In this document: piece by piece, positions 23,623 to 33,332 of the stretch | Layout of the letters: every line of letters starts with the position of its first letter | Numbering within the stretch: position 1 is the stretch's first letter | NCBI GenBank assembly: GCA_945864145.1 | Contig: CAMBAN010000017.1 | Coordinates: 1 to 36,532 of the forward strand | From: an uncultured Lachnospiraceae bacterium | GTDB taxonomy: Bacteria > Bacillota > Clostridia > Lachnospirales > Lachnospiraceae | Direction: 5' to 3' | DNA: 36,532 bases | Notes under the pieces: generated by a model | The model's input: only the letters and a program-made list of their open reading frames with translations | The model's database searches: none | Told to the model about the DNA's origin: nothing | Translations under genes and position numbers: made by a program

Positions 23623-24519
23623 CTAATAAAGCTTCTCTATATATTTACCATCAAGAACGTCTTTTAAATACTGTCCATACTGATTTTTCTTTAACACTTC
23701 ATATACTTCCAAAACGTCTTCCTTGGAAATCCATCCATTTAAATATGCGATTTCTTCAAGGCAGGCAATCTTACGATGCTGATGTGTCTCTACTGTTTTT
23801 ACAAAGTTTGTTGCATCTACAAGGCTTTCATGTGTACCGGTATCAAGCCAGGTAAAGCCTTGTCCTAAAAGTTCAACATTTAATTCATTATTCTCTAAAT
23901 AGATTCTGTTCAAATCTGTGATTTCTAATTCACCACGTGCAGATGGCTTTAAGTTCTTTGCATATTCTACTACTTTGTTATCGTAGAAATATAATCCTGT
24001 TACGCAGTAATTTGACTTTGGTTTTGCCGGCTTTTCTTCAATGGAAATAGCCTTTCCTGTGTGGTCAAATTCCACGATACCAAATCTTTCAGGGTCATCT
24101 ACATAGTAACCAAATACAGTTGCACCTTTACCGTTTTCTGCATTCTCTACAGCTGCCTGTAAGCGTTTCTTTAATCCATGACCTGCAAAAATGTTGTCAC
24201 CAAGTACCATAGCCACTGTATCATTACCAATAAAATCAGCACCTATGATAAATGCCTGTGCAAGTCCATCCGGGCTTGGCTGTACGGCATAAGATAAATT
24301 CACACCAAACTGATGTCCATCTTTTAACAGCTCTTTAAATCTTGGTGTATCCTGTGGTGTAGAAATGATTAAAATATCACGAATGCCTGCATTCATTAAA
24401 ACTGACATTGGATAGTAAATCATTGGTTTATCATAAATAGGAAGTAACTGCTTTGAAGTTACCATGGTAAGTGGATATAAGCGTGTGCCTGAACCACCTG
24501 CTAAAATAATACCTTTCAT
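23623..24519 (-). CDS. rfbA: Glucose-1-phosphate thymidylyltransferase
   Basis: A 298-residue nucleotidyltransferase that makes dTDP-glucose, the first step of the rhamnose pathway. The signature is [18 protein letters not shown] with [15 protein letters not shown], then [11 protein letters not shown] and the FEEKP-like [22 protein letters not shown] and the C-terminal YLNGWIS region are typical. It is the first rfb gene after a hairpin (24585-24605) that may separate it from the GDP-sugar genes. Confidence 0.97.
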   Translation of the reverse strand: MKGIILAGGSGTRLYPLTMVTSKQLLPIYDKPMIYYPMSVLMNAGIRDILIISTPQDTPRFKELLKDGHQFGVNLSYAVQPSPDGLAQAFIIGADFIGNDTVAMVLGDNIFAGHGLKKRLQAAVENAENGKGATVFGYYVDDPERFGIVEFDHTGKAISIEEKPAKPKSNYCVTGLYFYDNKVVEYAKNLKPSARGELEITDLNRIYLENNELNVELLGQGFTWLDTGTHESLVDATNFVKTVETHQHRKIACLEEIAYLNGWISKEDVLEVYEVLKKNQYGQYLKDVLDGKYIEKLY

Positions 24520-24584
24520 TGTATTTTCCTTTCTTTTCTAAACTGTTTGCTCTCTTAACCGGTTGTTTGATGAGTATAGTATAA

Positions 24585-24605
24585 AAGGTGCCCTAAGGGC
24601 ACCTT
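24585..24605 (-). terminator. Terminator-like hairpin between manC and rfbA
   Basis: AAGGTGCCC-TAA-GGGCACCTT, a perfect 9-bp stem with a 3-base loop. On the minus strand it is followed by TTAT rather than a long T run, so it may be only a partial stop. Confidence 0.55.
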
Positions 24606-24644
24606 CAAGTACTTTTTTAAAAAATTTACTTTTTTCTTCTGTTC

Positions 24645-25958
24645 TTATGATAACGAATGTTTCTTTTTATCTAATACACTAATGTCATTTCCAATCTGTA
24701 CTTCAATGACATGAAGCTCTGTATCAGCGATAATAGTATGCTTACAACCTGCTGCCATAGTTATGACATCTCCGGCTTTTACCTCTTTTTCCACACCATC
24801 TACAATGGTACGACCTTTGCCGGAAATCACAGTCCACACCTCATCACGACGCTGATGACTGTGATAATTCATACTATGCCCCGGATTTAGAGTAATTTTA
24901 ATCGTCATGCTACCGTTTTCAATATCAATGACACGGAAGCTTCCCCATGATTTTTCTGCAAACATAATCTGCTGATTGATTTCGTCTACATATGGTTTGA
25001 TATAGCTTGACTGCTCTTTGTCAGATACCAGAATACCCTCCGGTGAAGCAGATACAACAACATCCTTTAATCCCATACATAGCACTGGCACATTCAACTC
25101 ATTCAATACATGTACATTTGCGCAGTTTTCATTAAAGATAGCTTTTCCGACATTACTGCTTTCCATAGCTTCTGTTAACGTATTCCAGGTACCAAGGTCC
25201 TTCCACATACCATGGAAGCGCATGACTTCAATTAATTTTTCATGCTCTACTACTGCATAGTCGAAGCTGATTTTTTTAAGGGATTCATATTTTTGAAATA
25301 AATCCTGATAATCTGTAAAATCAATCAATTCATGAGCACGCTTTAATACATAGCCCAGGCGGAATGCAAATACACCACCATTCCATAAAGCACCCTGCTC
25401 TATATACTGTTTTGCTACATCCTGCGTCGGTTTTTCCTTAAACATGGATACCTTACTTGTAGCGTCCTTGCTCTCAGGAATAATGTAACCATACTTTTCA
25501 CTGGGATAGGTTGGCTCAATTCCCATCAAAACCAGGTTGGCATCGCTTACCAAAGCCCTTTTACTCAGTTCTTCAATTGCCTCAAAATATTCATTTTCTA
25601 CAAATGGGTCTACCGGACAGACTACTACTGCTTCCTCCTCGCTTACCTTTTGCACATCATGCAGATAGGCCGCTGATAAGGCAATTGCCGGAAAAGTATC
25701 CCGTCTGCAGGGCTCTACACTGATTCCTACATTCTCACCAAGCTGGTTATGAATAATGGATACCTGTGATTTTGAGGTAGCAATCGTTACGGTTGCCTCC
25801 GGATCTACTTCCTTGATTTGCCTGTATACACGCTGTACCATAGACTCATATTTATCTTCACCGGTTTTAAAAATCTTGATGAACTGTTTGGAACGGACAT
25901 CATTGGACAAAGGCCAAAGACGTTTTCCTGAGCCACCTGATAATAAAACAATATTCAT
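24645..25958 (-). CDS. manC: Mannose-1-phosphate guanylyltransferase (ManC; probably with C-terminal cupin)
   Basis: A 437-residue enzyme that makes GDP-mannose. The nucleotidyltransferase domain starts IVLLSGGSGKRLWPLS with SKQFIKIF, then VVCPVDPFV and FKEKPTQDVAKQYIEQGALWNGGVF. After about residue 335 comes a cupin domain (SWGSFRVIDIENGSMTIK, then NYHSHQRRDEVWTVISGKG) like the phosphomannose isomerase type II part of bifunctional ManC/AlgA. Whether it isomerises is unproven. Twelve bases after fcl. AAGGGG precedes the ATG. Confidence 0.94.
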   Translation of the reverse strand: MNIVLLSGGSGKRLWPLSNDVRSKQFIKIFKTGEDKYESMVQRVYRQIKEVDPEATVTIATSKSQVSIIHNQLGENVGISVEPCRRDTFPAIALSAAYLHDVQKVSEEEAVVVCPVDPFVENEYFEAIEELSKRALVSDANLVLMGIEPTYPSEKYGYIIPESKDATSKVSMFKEKPTQDVAKQYIEQGALWNGGVFAFRLGYVLKRAHELIDFTDYQDLFQKYESLKKISFDYAVVEHEKLIEVMRFHGMWKDLGTWNTLTEAMESSNVGKAIFNENCANVHVLNELNVPVLCMGLKDVVVSASPEGILVSDKEQSSYIKPYVDEINQQIMFAEKSWGSFRVIDIENGSMTIKITLNPGHSMNYHSHQRRDEVWTVISGKGRTIVDGVEKEVKAGDVITMAAGCKHTIIADTELHVIEVQIGNDISVLDKKKHSLS

Positions 25959-25970
25959 AGTTTTCCCCTT

Positions 25971-26915
25971 TTATCTTTCTGCTCTCATTGGATTATTTAA
26001 GAAATCCTCATAGGAAAGGCGGATACCTTCCTCAAGCTCTGTTTTGTATGTCCAGCCAAGCTTTGCTGCCTTGGAAACATCCAACAGTTTACGTGGTGTT
26101 CCGTTTGGCTTGGAAGTATCCCAGAGAATTTCTCCTTCGTAGCCGATAACCTTTGCTACAAGCTCTGTTAATTCCTTGATGGTCAGTTCTTTTCCGGTTC
26201 CGGCATTTACCGTTTCATCACCGCTGTAATTATTCATTAAAAATACGCACAAATTAGCCAAATCATCTACATATAAGAACTCACGAAGCGGACTGCCATC
26301 TCCCCAACAGGTAACGGATGGTAAGTTCTGCTCCTTTGCTTCATGGAAACGACGAATTAACGCAGGTAATACGTGGCTGTGCGTCGGATGATAATTATCG
26401 TTTGGTCCATAAAGATTGGTAGGCATGACAGAAATGTAATCTGTACCATACTGCTTATTTAAAAACTCACAATATTTCAAACCGGAAATCTTTGCAAGTG
26501 CATATGCTTCATTTGTTTTTTCCAGTTCAGAAGTCAAAAGACAGCTCTCTGTCATTGGCTGTGGCGCCATACGGGGATAAATGCAGGAAGAACCTAAAAA
26601 CTCCAGCTTCTTACATCCATTTTGCCATGCTGCATGGATGACATTCATTTCCAGTGTCATGTTGTAATACATAAAATCAGCAAGTGCGCTCTGGTTTGCC
26701 ACAATTCCACCAACCTTAGCGGCAGCTAAAAATACATATTCCGGCTTTTCTTCCGCAAAAAAAGCTTCTACATCTGCCTGGCGGCATAAATCTAATTCGC
26801 TGTGTGTACGTGTAATAATATTGGTATAGCCCTGACGCTCTAATTCTCTAACAATGGCAGAACCAACCATTCCTCTGTGTCCTGCAACATATATCTTTGC
26901 ATTTTTTTCCATCAT
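25971..26915 (-). CDS. fcl: GDP-L-fucose synthase
   Basis: A 314-residue epimerase/reductase turning GDP-4-keto-6-deoxymannose into GDP-L-fucose. NADP-binding [30 protein letters not shown] (catalytic Cys and Ser), EAYALAK (YxxxK) and [18 protein letters not shown] are all family marks. It follows gmd by 15 bases and is followed by manC; all three steps from mannose-1-P are together. Confidence 0.97.
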   Translation of the reverse strand: MMEKNAKIYVAGHRGMVGSAIVRELERQGYTNIITRTHSELDLCRQADVEAFFAEEKPEYVFLAAAKVGGIVANQSALADFMYYNMTLEMNVIHAAWQNGCKKLEFLGSSCIYPRMAPQPMTESCLLTSELEKTNEAYALAKISGLKYCEFLNKQYGTDYISVMPTNLYGPNDNYHPTHSHVLPALIRRFHEAKEQNLPSVTCWGDGSPLREFLYVDDLANLCVFLMNNYSGDETVNAGTGKELTIKELTELVAKVIGYEGEILWDTSKPNGTPRKLLDVSKAAKLGWTYKTELEEGIRLSYEDFLNNPMRAER

Positions 26916-26930
26916 GATATTTACATCTCC

Positions 26931-27977
26931 CTATCTGTTCATGGCAGCTTCGCGCTTTGCAAGTGCCCGGTCATGCTCTGCCATAATGCGTACTAACTCT
27001 TCATAGCTTGTTTTCTGTGGATTCCAGCCAAGGACGGTCTTTGCCTTTGTCGGGTCTCCCCAGAGATTATCTACATCTGTCGGACGGAACCACTGTGGAT
27101 TTACGCATACTAACATTTTACCTGTTTTTGCATCATAACCCTTTTCATCAACGCCTGTTCCTTCCCATCTGATATCAATACCGTTTGCTTTGAAAGCCTT
27201 TTCTGTAAAGTCACGTACTGTATGCTGCTCGCCTGTTGCAATAACAAAATCTTCCGGTGTATCATGCTGTAAAATCATCCACATACATTCTACATAATCC
27301 TTTGCATAGCCCCAGTCACGTAAAGAATCCATATTTCCAAGCTCCAAGTGGTCCTGAAGTCCCTCTGCAATACGTCCTGCTGCCAAAGTAATCTTACGTG
27401 TAACGAAGTTTTCACCACGACGCTCTGATTCATGATTAAATAAGATACCACTTACCGCAAACATACCATATGCTTCACGATATTCCTTGGTAATCCAGAA
27501 GCCATACTGTTTTGCTACTGCATATGGACTGTATGGATGGAATGGAGTTGTTTCTCTTTGAGGAACCTCTTCCACCTTTCCGTAAAGCTCTGAAGTAGAA
27601 GCCTGATATACCTTTGTTTTCTTTGTCAGTCCTAATATTCTGACTGCCTCCAAAACACGAAGAACGCCTAAAGCGTCTACATCACCTGAATATTCCGGTA
27701 CATCAAAAGATACCTGTACATGGCTCTGTGCAGCAAGATTATAAATTTCATCCGGCTGTACAAGTCCAACAATACGAATAATAGAAGAAGAATCTGAAAG
27801 GTCTCCCTCATGTAAGGTAATTGCATTTTTTGCAATTAAATGGTCAATTCTTGCTGTATTTGAAATAGAAGCACGTCTCACAATGCCATGTACTTCATAT
27901 CCTTTTTCTAACAAAAACTCTGCTAAAAAGGAACCGTCTTGTCCGGTAATACCTGTAATTAACGCTTTCTTTGCCAT
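26931..27977 (-). CDS. gmd: GDP-mannose 4,6-dehydratase
   Basis: A 348-residue dehydratase, first committed step to GDP-L-fucose. [28 protein letters not shown] is represented by its NAD motif [18 protein letters not shown], the catalytic TSELYGK and [11 protein letters not shown] (YxxxK), and the [15 protein letters not shown] segment follow. The longest frame starts at 28007, but a perfect AGGAGG lies inside that extension, nine bases before ATG 27977, which is the real start. First gene of gmd-fcl-manC. Confidence 0.97.
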   Translation of the reverse strand: MAKKALITGITGQDGSFLAEFLLEKGYEVHGIVRRASISNTARIDHLIAKNAITLHEGDLSDSSSIIRIVGLVQPDEIYNLAAQSHVQVSFDVPEYSGDVDALGVLRVLEAVRILGLTKKTKVYQASTSELYGKVEEVPQRETTPFHPYSPYAVAKQYGFWITKEYREAYGMFAVSGILFNHESERRGENFVTRKITLAAGRIAEGLQDHLELGNMDSLRDWGYAKDYVECMWMILQHDTPEDFVIATGEQHTVRDFTEKAFKANGIDIRWEGTGVDEKGYDAKTGKMLVCVNPQWFRPTDVDNLWGDPTKAKTVLGWNPQKTSYEELVRIMAEHDRALAKREAAMNR

Positions 27978-28193
27978 AAATAAACCTCCTACAATAAATA
28001 TAAGCATTTTATTGATTTACATAATTTCTTATTTTTTACCGCTTTTCTACGAATTTTCACGTTTATGATATGCATTTTAATGGATTGCTATCAAAAAAAT
28101 AAGTGATAATCTTGCATAATAGTAGCACAATATTGACTTTTTGAAAACCTGAAAATAGTCTCAAATTACCATTTCTATTCATACACATTTGTA

Positions 28194-28222
28194 TTGACTT
28201 TCGAAAATTGATGTGATACTAT
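28194..28222 (+). promoter_or_regulatory. Promoter of the ABC importer operon
   Basis: TTGACT (28194-28199), 17-bp spacer, TACTAT (28217-28222). The start would be near 28229, immediately before the palindromic operator, with a GGAGG site at 28262-28266 and ATG at 28272. Confidence 0.6.
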
Positions 28223-28232
28223 CCTATCGTCA

Positions 28233-28248
28233 GTTAGATGTATCTAAC
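28233..28248 (+). promoter_or_regulatory. Palindromic operator (GTTAGAT-GT-ATCTAAC) before the importer
   Basis: A perfect 7-2-7 inverted repeat lying at about +5 to +20, where a bound repressor would block transcription. Its half-site TTAGAT recurs as an inverted pair twice in front of the MFS/ArsR genes, with a spacer two bases longer. Confidence 0.65.
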
Positions 28249-28271
28249 AAAAGTTTTATATGGAGGTCTTT

Positions 28272-29342
28272 ATGAAAAAAAATTTGTTATCAGTTGTACT
28301 GTCTCTTGCTACAATAGGAACTTTCCTTACCGGTTGCGGTAGTATATCCAAAAATGATATTCCTGCAGCAACATCTGTCGAAAGCACAGAAACAGAACAA
28401 ACAACAGAGATTATTTTAGAGAATGAGGAAGAATACCCTATTACCATTTCTCATTATTATGGTGAAACTATCATTGAAAAGAAGCCGGAAAGAATTGTAA
28501 CACTTGGCTGGGAAAATCAAGATACCCCACTTTCCCTTGGTGTTGCTCCGGTCGGTTGCTCTGCTTCCAACTATGGTCTTTCTACTGAGAACAATCTTCA
28601 TCCATGGTCTGATAAGGCATTTGCAGCTCTTGGCGTAACAACCCCTAACGTATTTAATGATACAGATGGCTTTGATTACGAAGCAATTTCGGATGCGCAA
28701 CCGGATGTTATTCTTGCTGCTTATTCAGGTATGACTGAAGAAGAATATCAAAGACTCAGTGAAATTGCACCTGTTGTAGTATTTCAAACTGCTGCCTGGC
28801 AGACAACCTGGAGAGAACAGACCCTTTTAAATGCAGAGGGAATGGGTATGGCAGAGGAAGGAAAGGCAAAAGTGGCAGAGGTAGATGCTCTTATTGCTGA
28901 AAAGCTCGCCCAGTATCCGACTCTTAGTGGAAAAAACACAGGATTTTTCTGGATTAATGAAACAGATTTGAGCGTATTTTATGCTTACCTTCCTACTGAC
29001 CCCAGAGCAAATTTCCTACTTGATTTAGGTTTGCAAATACCTCAAAGTATTTTGGATTTGGCACAGGATGACACCGCATTTTCTGTGGCAATCAGCCACG
29101 AAAACGCAAATCTTTTAGATGATGTAGATATTATGATTGTATATGGTGACGAAAGTCTTGTGAAAGTGCTTCAGGCAGATCCTCTTATGTCAACCATTCC
29201 GGCAGTAGCAAACGGTGCCATTGTACTTATTGATGCAGAAACAGAGCTTGCAGCCGCTACAACCCCTTCCATCCTTTCGATTCCTGCATGCATTGATGAT
29301 TATCTTGCATTATTAAATGAAGCCAATGAAAAAATTCAGTAA
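28272..29342 (+). CDS. Iron-siderophore-type ABC transporter substrate-binding lipoprotein
   Basis: A 356-residue periplasmic-binding-type lipoprotein. The signal peptide ends in a lipobox FLTGC at about residue 20, then an acidic/Thr-rich linker. The mature part has the class III binding-protein plan: IIEKKPERIVTLGW at the start of the first lobe, EAISDAQPDVILAAY, a long connecting helix and FWINETDLSVFYAYLP. This fits ferric-siderophore (FecB/FhuD) proteins; cobalamin or haem cannot be excluded. A longer frame from 28260 includes the GGAGG site, so ATG 28272 is the start. First gene of a four-gene importer. Confidence 0.9.
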   Translation: MKKNLLSVVLSLATIGTFLTGCGSISKNDIPAATSVESTETEQTTEIILENEEEYPITISHYYGETIIEKKPERIVTLGWENQDTPLSLGVAPVGCSASNYGLSTENNLHPWSDKAFAALGVTTPNVFNDTDGFDYEAISDAQPDVILAAYSGMTEEEYQRLSEIAPVVVFQTAAWQTTWREQTLLNAEGMGMAEEGKAKVAEVDALIAEKLAQYPTLSGKNTGFFWINETDLSVFYAYLPTDPRANFLLDLGLQIPQSILDLAQDDTAFSVAISHENANLLDDVDIMIVYGDESLVKVLQADPLMSTIPAVANGAIVLIDAETELAAATTPSILSIPACIDDYLALLNEANEKIQ

Positions 29343-30330
29343 CTCTTTTTTATTATTCAGTATTTTAAGCATTTTCCTTTTGCTTTTTTGCATGATTTTA
29401 TCAGTAAGCTACGGAGCTGTCCCTGTAGCTTACCACAATGTCATAAATGCAATAAAAAACGTTGGATTAGAGGAATATGAAACTCTCGTTGTAGCTACCA
29501 GAATACCAAGAGTAGTATTTGGAGTCATTTCAGGTGCTGCTCTAAGTATCTCCGGAGTTATGATGCAGGCTATTACAAGAAATCCGATTGCAGATCCCAG
29601 TATATTAGGAGTGAACACAGGTGCTTCTCTTTTCGTTGTTTGTGGAATGGCTTTTTTCCATATTTCATCATCCTATGAATATATCTGGCTTGCATTTATT
29701 GGCGCAGCCTTAACAGCTGTTTTAGTCTATGGACTGGCAGCCTGTGGAAATGGTGGCGTTACACCAATGAAGCTTGCTCTCGCGGGAACAGCCACTTCAA
29801 TTGCGCTACAATCTATGATAAATACAATTATGCTTCCGAATGGTCAGGTAATGGACAGTTTCAGATTTTGGCAGGTTGGAAATATAGGTGCCGCAAGCTG
29901 GGATGATATAAAAACAATTCTTCCTTATTTTATGGTTGGATTTGTTCTTTCTATCATAGTCATTCATCCTCTTAATGCAATCGCTTTGGGCGATGAAATG
30001 GCTATATCACTAGGTATCAACGTAACTCTTACCAGAGTCCTGGCAGCCTTAGCAGGTGTACTCCTTTGTGCCTCTACAACCGCACTTGCCGGACCAATAG
30101 GGTTTGTTGGACTTATGGTCCCACACCTGGTAAGAGCCATTGTTGGTCCTGACTTAAAGAAAGTTATTCCACTTTCGGCACTTTTGGGTGCCTGCTTATT
30201 ACTTATTGCAGATTTGATTGGAAGAATTTTCGGACGCCCGGGAGAAATTGAATCCGGAATCATTACTGCCTTTCTTGGTGCACCGGTATTTATCCTTATC
30301 ATTAGAAAGGTAAAGGTGCAGTCACTATGA
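29317..30330 (+). CDS. FecCD-family ABC importer permease (first)
   Basis: A 337-residue inner-membrane permease with about ten hydrophobic segments. Family marks: TRIPRVVFGVISGAALSISGVMMQAITRNPIADPSILGV and, near the end, GPIGFVGLMVPHLVRAIVGPD (the coupling region touching the ATPase), then ADLIGR. The gene starts inside the end of the binding-protein gene (26-base overlap; a second ATG nine bases later is possible), and no distinct ribosome site is seen, so translation is probably coupled. It pairs with the next permease as a heterodimer. Confidence 0.93.
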   Translation: MKPMKKFSNSFLLFSILSIFLLLFCMILSVSYGAVPVAYHNVINAIKNVGLEEYETLVVATRIPRVVFGVISGAALSISGVMMQAITRNPIADPSILGVNTGASLFVVCGMAFFHISSSYEYIWLAFIGAALTAVLVYGLAACGNGGVTPMKLALAGTATSIALQSMINTIMLPNGQVMDSFRFWQVGNIGAASWDDIKTILPYFMVGFVLSIIVIHPLNAIALGDEMAISLGINVTLTRVLAALAGVLLCASTTALAGPIGFVGLMVPHLVRAIVGPDLKKVIPLSALLGACLLLIADLIGRIFGRPGEIESGIITAFLGAPVFILIIRKVKVQSL

Positions 30331-31361
30331 AATATGAAAAAACAGCTATTTTAGATGGCTATAGAAAAAGAAACAGAAGATACCTTCTTGTCTGCGGTGC
30401 AATGGGGTTCATAATTCTCGGTCTTGCAATATTTGAAATGGTTTATGGAAATACTGTTTATCCTATTTCCACCGTTATAAAAGCCTTAATGGGGGAAAAC
30501 ATAAAAGGAGCAAGCTATACCATTGTTTCAATAAGATTACCCAGAATGTCAGGTGGACTTCTCTGTGGTTTTGCTTTTGGTATGGCTGGGAATATATTCC
30601 AAAAACTTCTTCGTAACCCTCTGGCAAGTCCGGATATTATTGGTGTTACAAGTGGAAGCAGCGTTGCTGCAGTTTATTGTATCCTTGTTCTTCATTTAAG
30701 CGGAAGTATTGTATCCATTATAGCAATGCTTAGTGGTTTACTGGTTTCAGCAATCATTTATTGGCTGGCACAAAGTGGACCATATGGATTTTCCAATAGC
30801 AGACTCATACTTACCGGAATCGGTGCACAGGCTTTTTTAAATGCCCTGGTATCATGGCTGCTTTTAAAAGCAGCTCAATATGATGTGCCAAATGCATTAA
30901 GATGGCTGAGTGGAAGCTTGAACAATGTAAACTTATCTGAAATTCCAAGACTTCTGTTCGTAACAGCTACCGTCAGTCTTTTTCTTAGTGTATTTTACAA
31001 ACACCTGGAAATTATAGAGCTTGGAGAGCATCACGCTATTACACTAGGATTAAATAAAAATGCTATCAGAATTACTTTCATCCTGGGAGCACTTATACTG
31101 ATTGCCTTTGCTACTTCTATTTCCGGTCCTATTGCATCTGTTGCCTTTTTATCCGGTCCCATTGCAAATAAACTGGCTGGCGAGGGAAAAAGTAATATGC
31201 TTTCCTCCGGACTTACCGGTTCCATTCTTGTCATGGCATCAGATATGGCAGCTCAGTATGCTTTTCCAGCCCGCTATCCTGTAGGCGTTCTCACAGGTAT
31301 ACTTGGTGCACCTTATCTTATTTATTTGTTATTATCTTATAATCGAAAGGGGGTACAATAA
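30327..31361 (+). CDS. FecCD-family ABC importer permease (second)
   Basis: A 344-residue permease of the same family: SIRLPRMSGGLLCGFAFGMAGNIFQKLLRNPLASPDIIGV and, late, ISGPIASVAFLSGPIANKLAGEG in the coupling region. That segment departs from the usual GFVGLxxPHxxR, having lost the Pro-His-Arg part; this is often so in the second permease of such pairs. ATGA overlap with the first permease. It overlaps the ATPase gene by one base (TAATG). Confidence 0.92.
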   Translation: MKYEKTAILDGYRKRNRRYLLVCGAMGFIILGLAIFEMVYGNTVYPISTVIKALMGENIKGASYTIVSIRLPRMSGGLLCGFAFGMAGNIFQKLLRNPLASPDIIGVTSGSSVAAVYCILVLHLSGSIVSIIAMLSGLLVSAIIYWLAQSGPYGFSNSRLILTGIGAQAFLNALVSWLLLKAAQYDVPNALRWLSGSLNNVNLSEIPRLLFVTATVSLFLSVFYKHLEIIELGEHHAITLGLNKNAIRITFILGALILIAFATSISGPIASVAFLSGPIANKLAGEGKSNMLSSGLTGSILVMASDMAAQYAFPARYPVGVLTGILGAPYLIYLLLSYNRKGVQ

Positions 31362-32170
31362 TGGCAACCATTTCAACATTAGAAGTAACTGGACTTACAA
31401 GCGGATATCATCATAATCCAATCGTAAAGGAAGTATCTGCAGTCATTCCAAAAAATAAAATCAGCGTGATTATCGGTGCAAACGGATGTGGAAAATCAAC
31501 TCTGCTAAAAAGTATGGCAAGACTTCTCACACCAAATTCCGGAGCCGTTCTTTTGAACGGGAAAAAAATCCAAGAAGAAAGTTCAAAGCATGTCGCAAAA
31601 AAACTGGGATTATTACCACAGACACCTATCGTTCCAGATGGCATTAAGGTATCTGACCTTATCGCCAGAGGGCGATTTCCCTATCGAAAGTTCATGCAGA
31701 ACTTATCTGCGGATGACTATAAAGCAATCGAAGAATCAATGTCTATGATGGGAATTCTTGATTTAGCCGATAAGCCTGTAGATGAATTATCAGGTGGTCA
31801 GCGGCAAAGAGTGTGGATTGCCCTTGCTTTAGCCCAGGAAACTGACATTCTTCTCCTGGACGAGCCTATCACTTATTTAGATATTTCCTATCAAATAGAA
31901 ATACTTGATCTTTTAGTAGAATTAAATAAGAAAAAAGGCACCACTATTTGCATGGTGCTTCATGATATAAATCTTGCCGTGAGATACGCCGACTACCTTT
32001 TTGCCATGAAAAAAGGGAAGCTTATAAAAGAAGGAAAACCCTCAGAAATCATTTCTTCCAAGCTTTTAGAGGAAGTTTTTGGTCTGAAGAGCACTATTAT
32101 AAATGACCCGGTTTCAAATACGCCACTCATTATTCCAATAGGAAAACATTTAGCCGCTTCTTCTTTATGA
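31361..32170 (+). CDS. ABC importer ATP-binding protein (FepC/FhuC type)
   Basis: A 269-residue ATPase. Walker A GANGCGKSTLLKS, Q-loop LLPQTPIVPDGIKV, signature LSGGQRQRVWIALALAQ, Walker B ILLLDEPITYLDI and the H-loop MVLHDINLAVRYAD are all present. The middle segment VSDLIARGRFPYRKF is typical of siderophore/B12 ATPases. Preceded by AAAGGGGG, last gene of the operon, with a terminator overlapping its stop codon. Confidence 0.95.
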   Translation: MATISTLEVTGLTSGYHHNPIVKEVSAVIPKNKISVIIGANGCGKSTLLKSMARLLTPNSGAVLLNGKKIQEESSKHVAKKLGLLPQTPIVPDGIKVSDLIARGRFPYRKFMQNLSADDYKAIEESMSMMGILDLADKPVDELSGGQRQRVWIALALAQETDILLLDEPITYLDISYQIEILDLLVELNKKKGTTICMVLHDINLAVRYADYLFAMKKGKLIKEGKPSEIISSKLLEEVFGLKSTIINDPVSNTPLIIPIGKHLAASSL

Positions 32171-32190
32171 AGAGCGGCTTTTCTCTTCTT
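32152..32190 (+). terminator. Terminator of the ABC importer operon
   Basis: AGCCGCT...CTTC pairs with GAAG...AGCGGCT and is followed by TTTTCTCTTCTT. It overlaps the last codons of the ATPase gene. Confidence 0.8.
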
Positions 32191-32192
32191 AT

Positions 32193-33320
32193 TTACAACA
32201 GCGTATTCTCACAATACTTAAGTAGTTTTTTTATTTCTTCTGTATTTGCCCGATAAAAGATTTTGGTTTCTTCCTTTTCAATTCGTACCAACCCGGCATT
32301 CAAAAGAGCTGACATATGATGGGAAATGGTGGCTGTCGTCAGATTTAACTGCTTTGCCAATTCACTTCCATAGGCACGTTTTTCTTTGATATAGGATAAA
32401 ATCTCAAACTTGCTTTTATCACTTAACAATTTCAGATTTTTAACAGCTTCTTCCTCATACGCCTGTGTAGCTACTTTTCTGGATACCTGGAAGGTATCAT
32501 CAAAAAGCACACCCACTCGGATTAGATACTCACTTTCTATTTTTTTTCCGTTACTTTCTGCAAATAAATTTAAGGTAGTTGGAAGAAATATGGAAGGCAT
32601 CACCGTTGTCCCATAGGGATTTTCATCCAAATTAATGCAAAATTCCTTTTGCAGATATTCCAAGATGTCTGTTTTTTCCAGTTTTTCTTTCCAGTATTGG
32701 TCAAACATCTCCACCATTTTACAGATGTCGTTCTCATGCTTTTTCATGACACCTTTCGCAAGTTGAAGCAACGAAAGCACGTTTTCTCTATGTTTTTCGG
32801 GATACATGAAAACATTTTGCAGCTTCCATTTTTCCTCATCGCTGATGTTCATCTCCATGATTTGTTTTACTACTGAAATGGGCTCTTTCTGAAGCTCCTC
32901 CTCATTCAAATCCTCCAACACAATAGAACTATATTCTATCAGATGTTCCGAGAATTTTTTACAAAACTCTTCTTCAGACATATTGTTAAGTTCTTTCAGC
33001 CAAGATTCAAAATTGTTATGGTTCTTGGTAAAATACCCATTCCAAAGCAGTGCCATCTGGGCAACATTTAAGCCTTCTTCATATTTTCTCCCAAAATAGA
33101 ATTTCATATCATCTGCTTTGTCCTTTAAGCATTTCTCCATATCTGCTTCTATTTGCGTCAAAATATCAGATTTTATTCGAAATTCCTCTGAAAGCTTTTG
33201 ATCCTTCTTTTCATATTTTTTGAAGGTATCTCCATATTTTTCCTGGCAGCCTATTTGAATCAAAAGATGCATGGCTTCTATCGTATTATCAATTCGTTCT
33301 ATTCCAGCTATATTTCCCAA
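32193..33320 (-). CDS. ArsR-type winged-helix regulator with long N-terminal domain
   Basis: A 375-residue regulator. The C-terminal ~80 residues are an ArsR winged helix: KLLSDKSKFEILSYIKEKR, recognition helix LAKQLNLTTATISHHMSALL, wing LVRIEKEETKIFYRA. The N-terminal ~290 residues are charged and helical, with no domain I can name; similar long ArsR proteins have a ligand or dimerisation module there. No ArsR metal-binding ELCVCD motif is seen. The start is probably TTG 33320 (GGGG site seven bases upstream), 12 bases after the MFS gene, so the two form one operon. It is the best candidate to bind the TTAGAT palindromes. Confidence 0.85.
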   Translation of the reverse strand: MGNIAGIERIDNTIEAMHLLIQIGCQEKYGDTFKKYEKKDQKLSEEFRIKSDILTQIEADMEKCLKDKADDMKFYFGRKYEEGLNVAQMALLWNGYFTKNHNNFESWLKELNNMSEEEFCKKFSEHLIEYSSIVLEDLNEEELQKEPISVVKQIMEMNISDEEKWKLQNVFMYPEKHRENVLSLLQLAKGVMKKHENDICKMVEMFDQYWKEKLEKTDILEYLQKEFCINLDENPYGTTVMPSIFLPTTLNLFAESNGKKIESEYLIRVGVLFDDTFQVSRKVATQAYEEEAVKNLKLLSDKSKFEILSYIKEKRAYGSELAKQLNLTTATISHHMSALLNAGLVRIEKEETKIFYRANTEEIKKLLKYCENTLL

Positions 33321-33332
33321 TCTTTTTCCCCA

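Larger units (their letters stand above)
27978..28271. other. Divergent intergenic region between gmd and the ABC importer
   Basis: A 294-base AT-rich spacer. It holds the importer promoter and operator near its right end. It also has a second TTGACT on the plus strand at about 28133, without a good -10. No clear minus-strand promoter for gmd and no Fur box are seen. Confidence 0.6.

Noticed and set aside
28081-28160. Second promoter for the importer (TTGACT at about 28133)
   Set aside because: No acceptable -10 is found 16-18 bases downstream.
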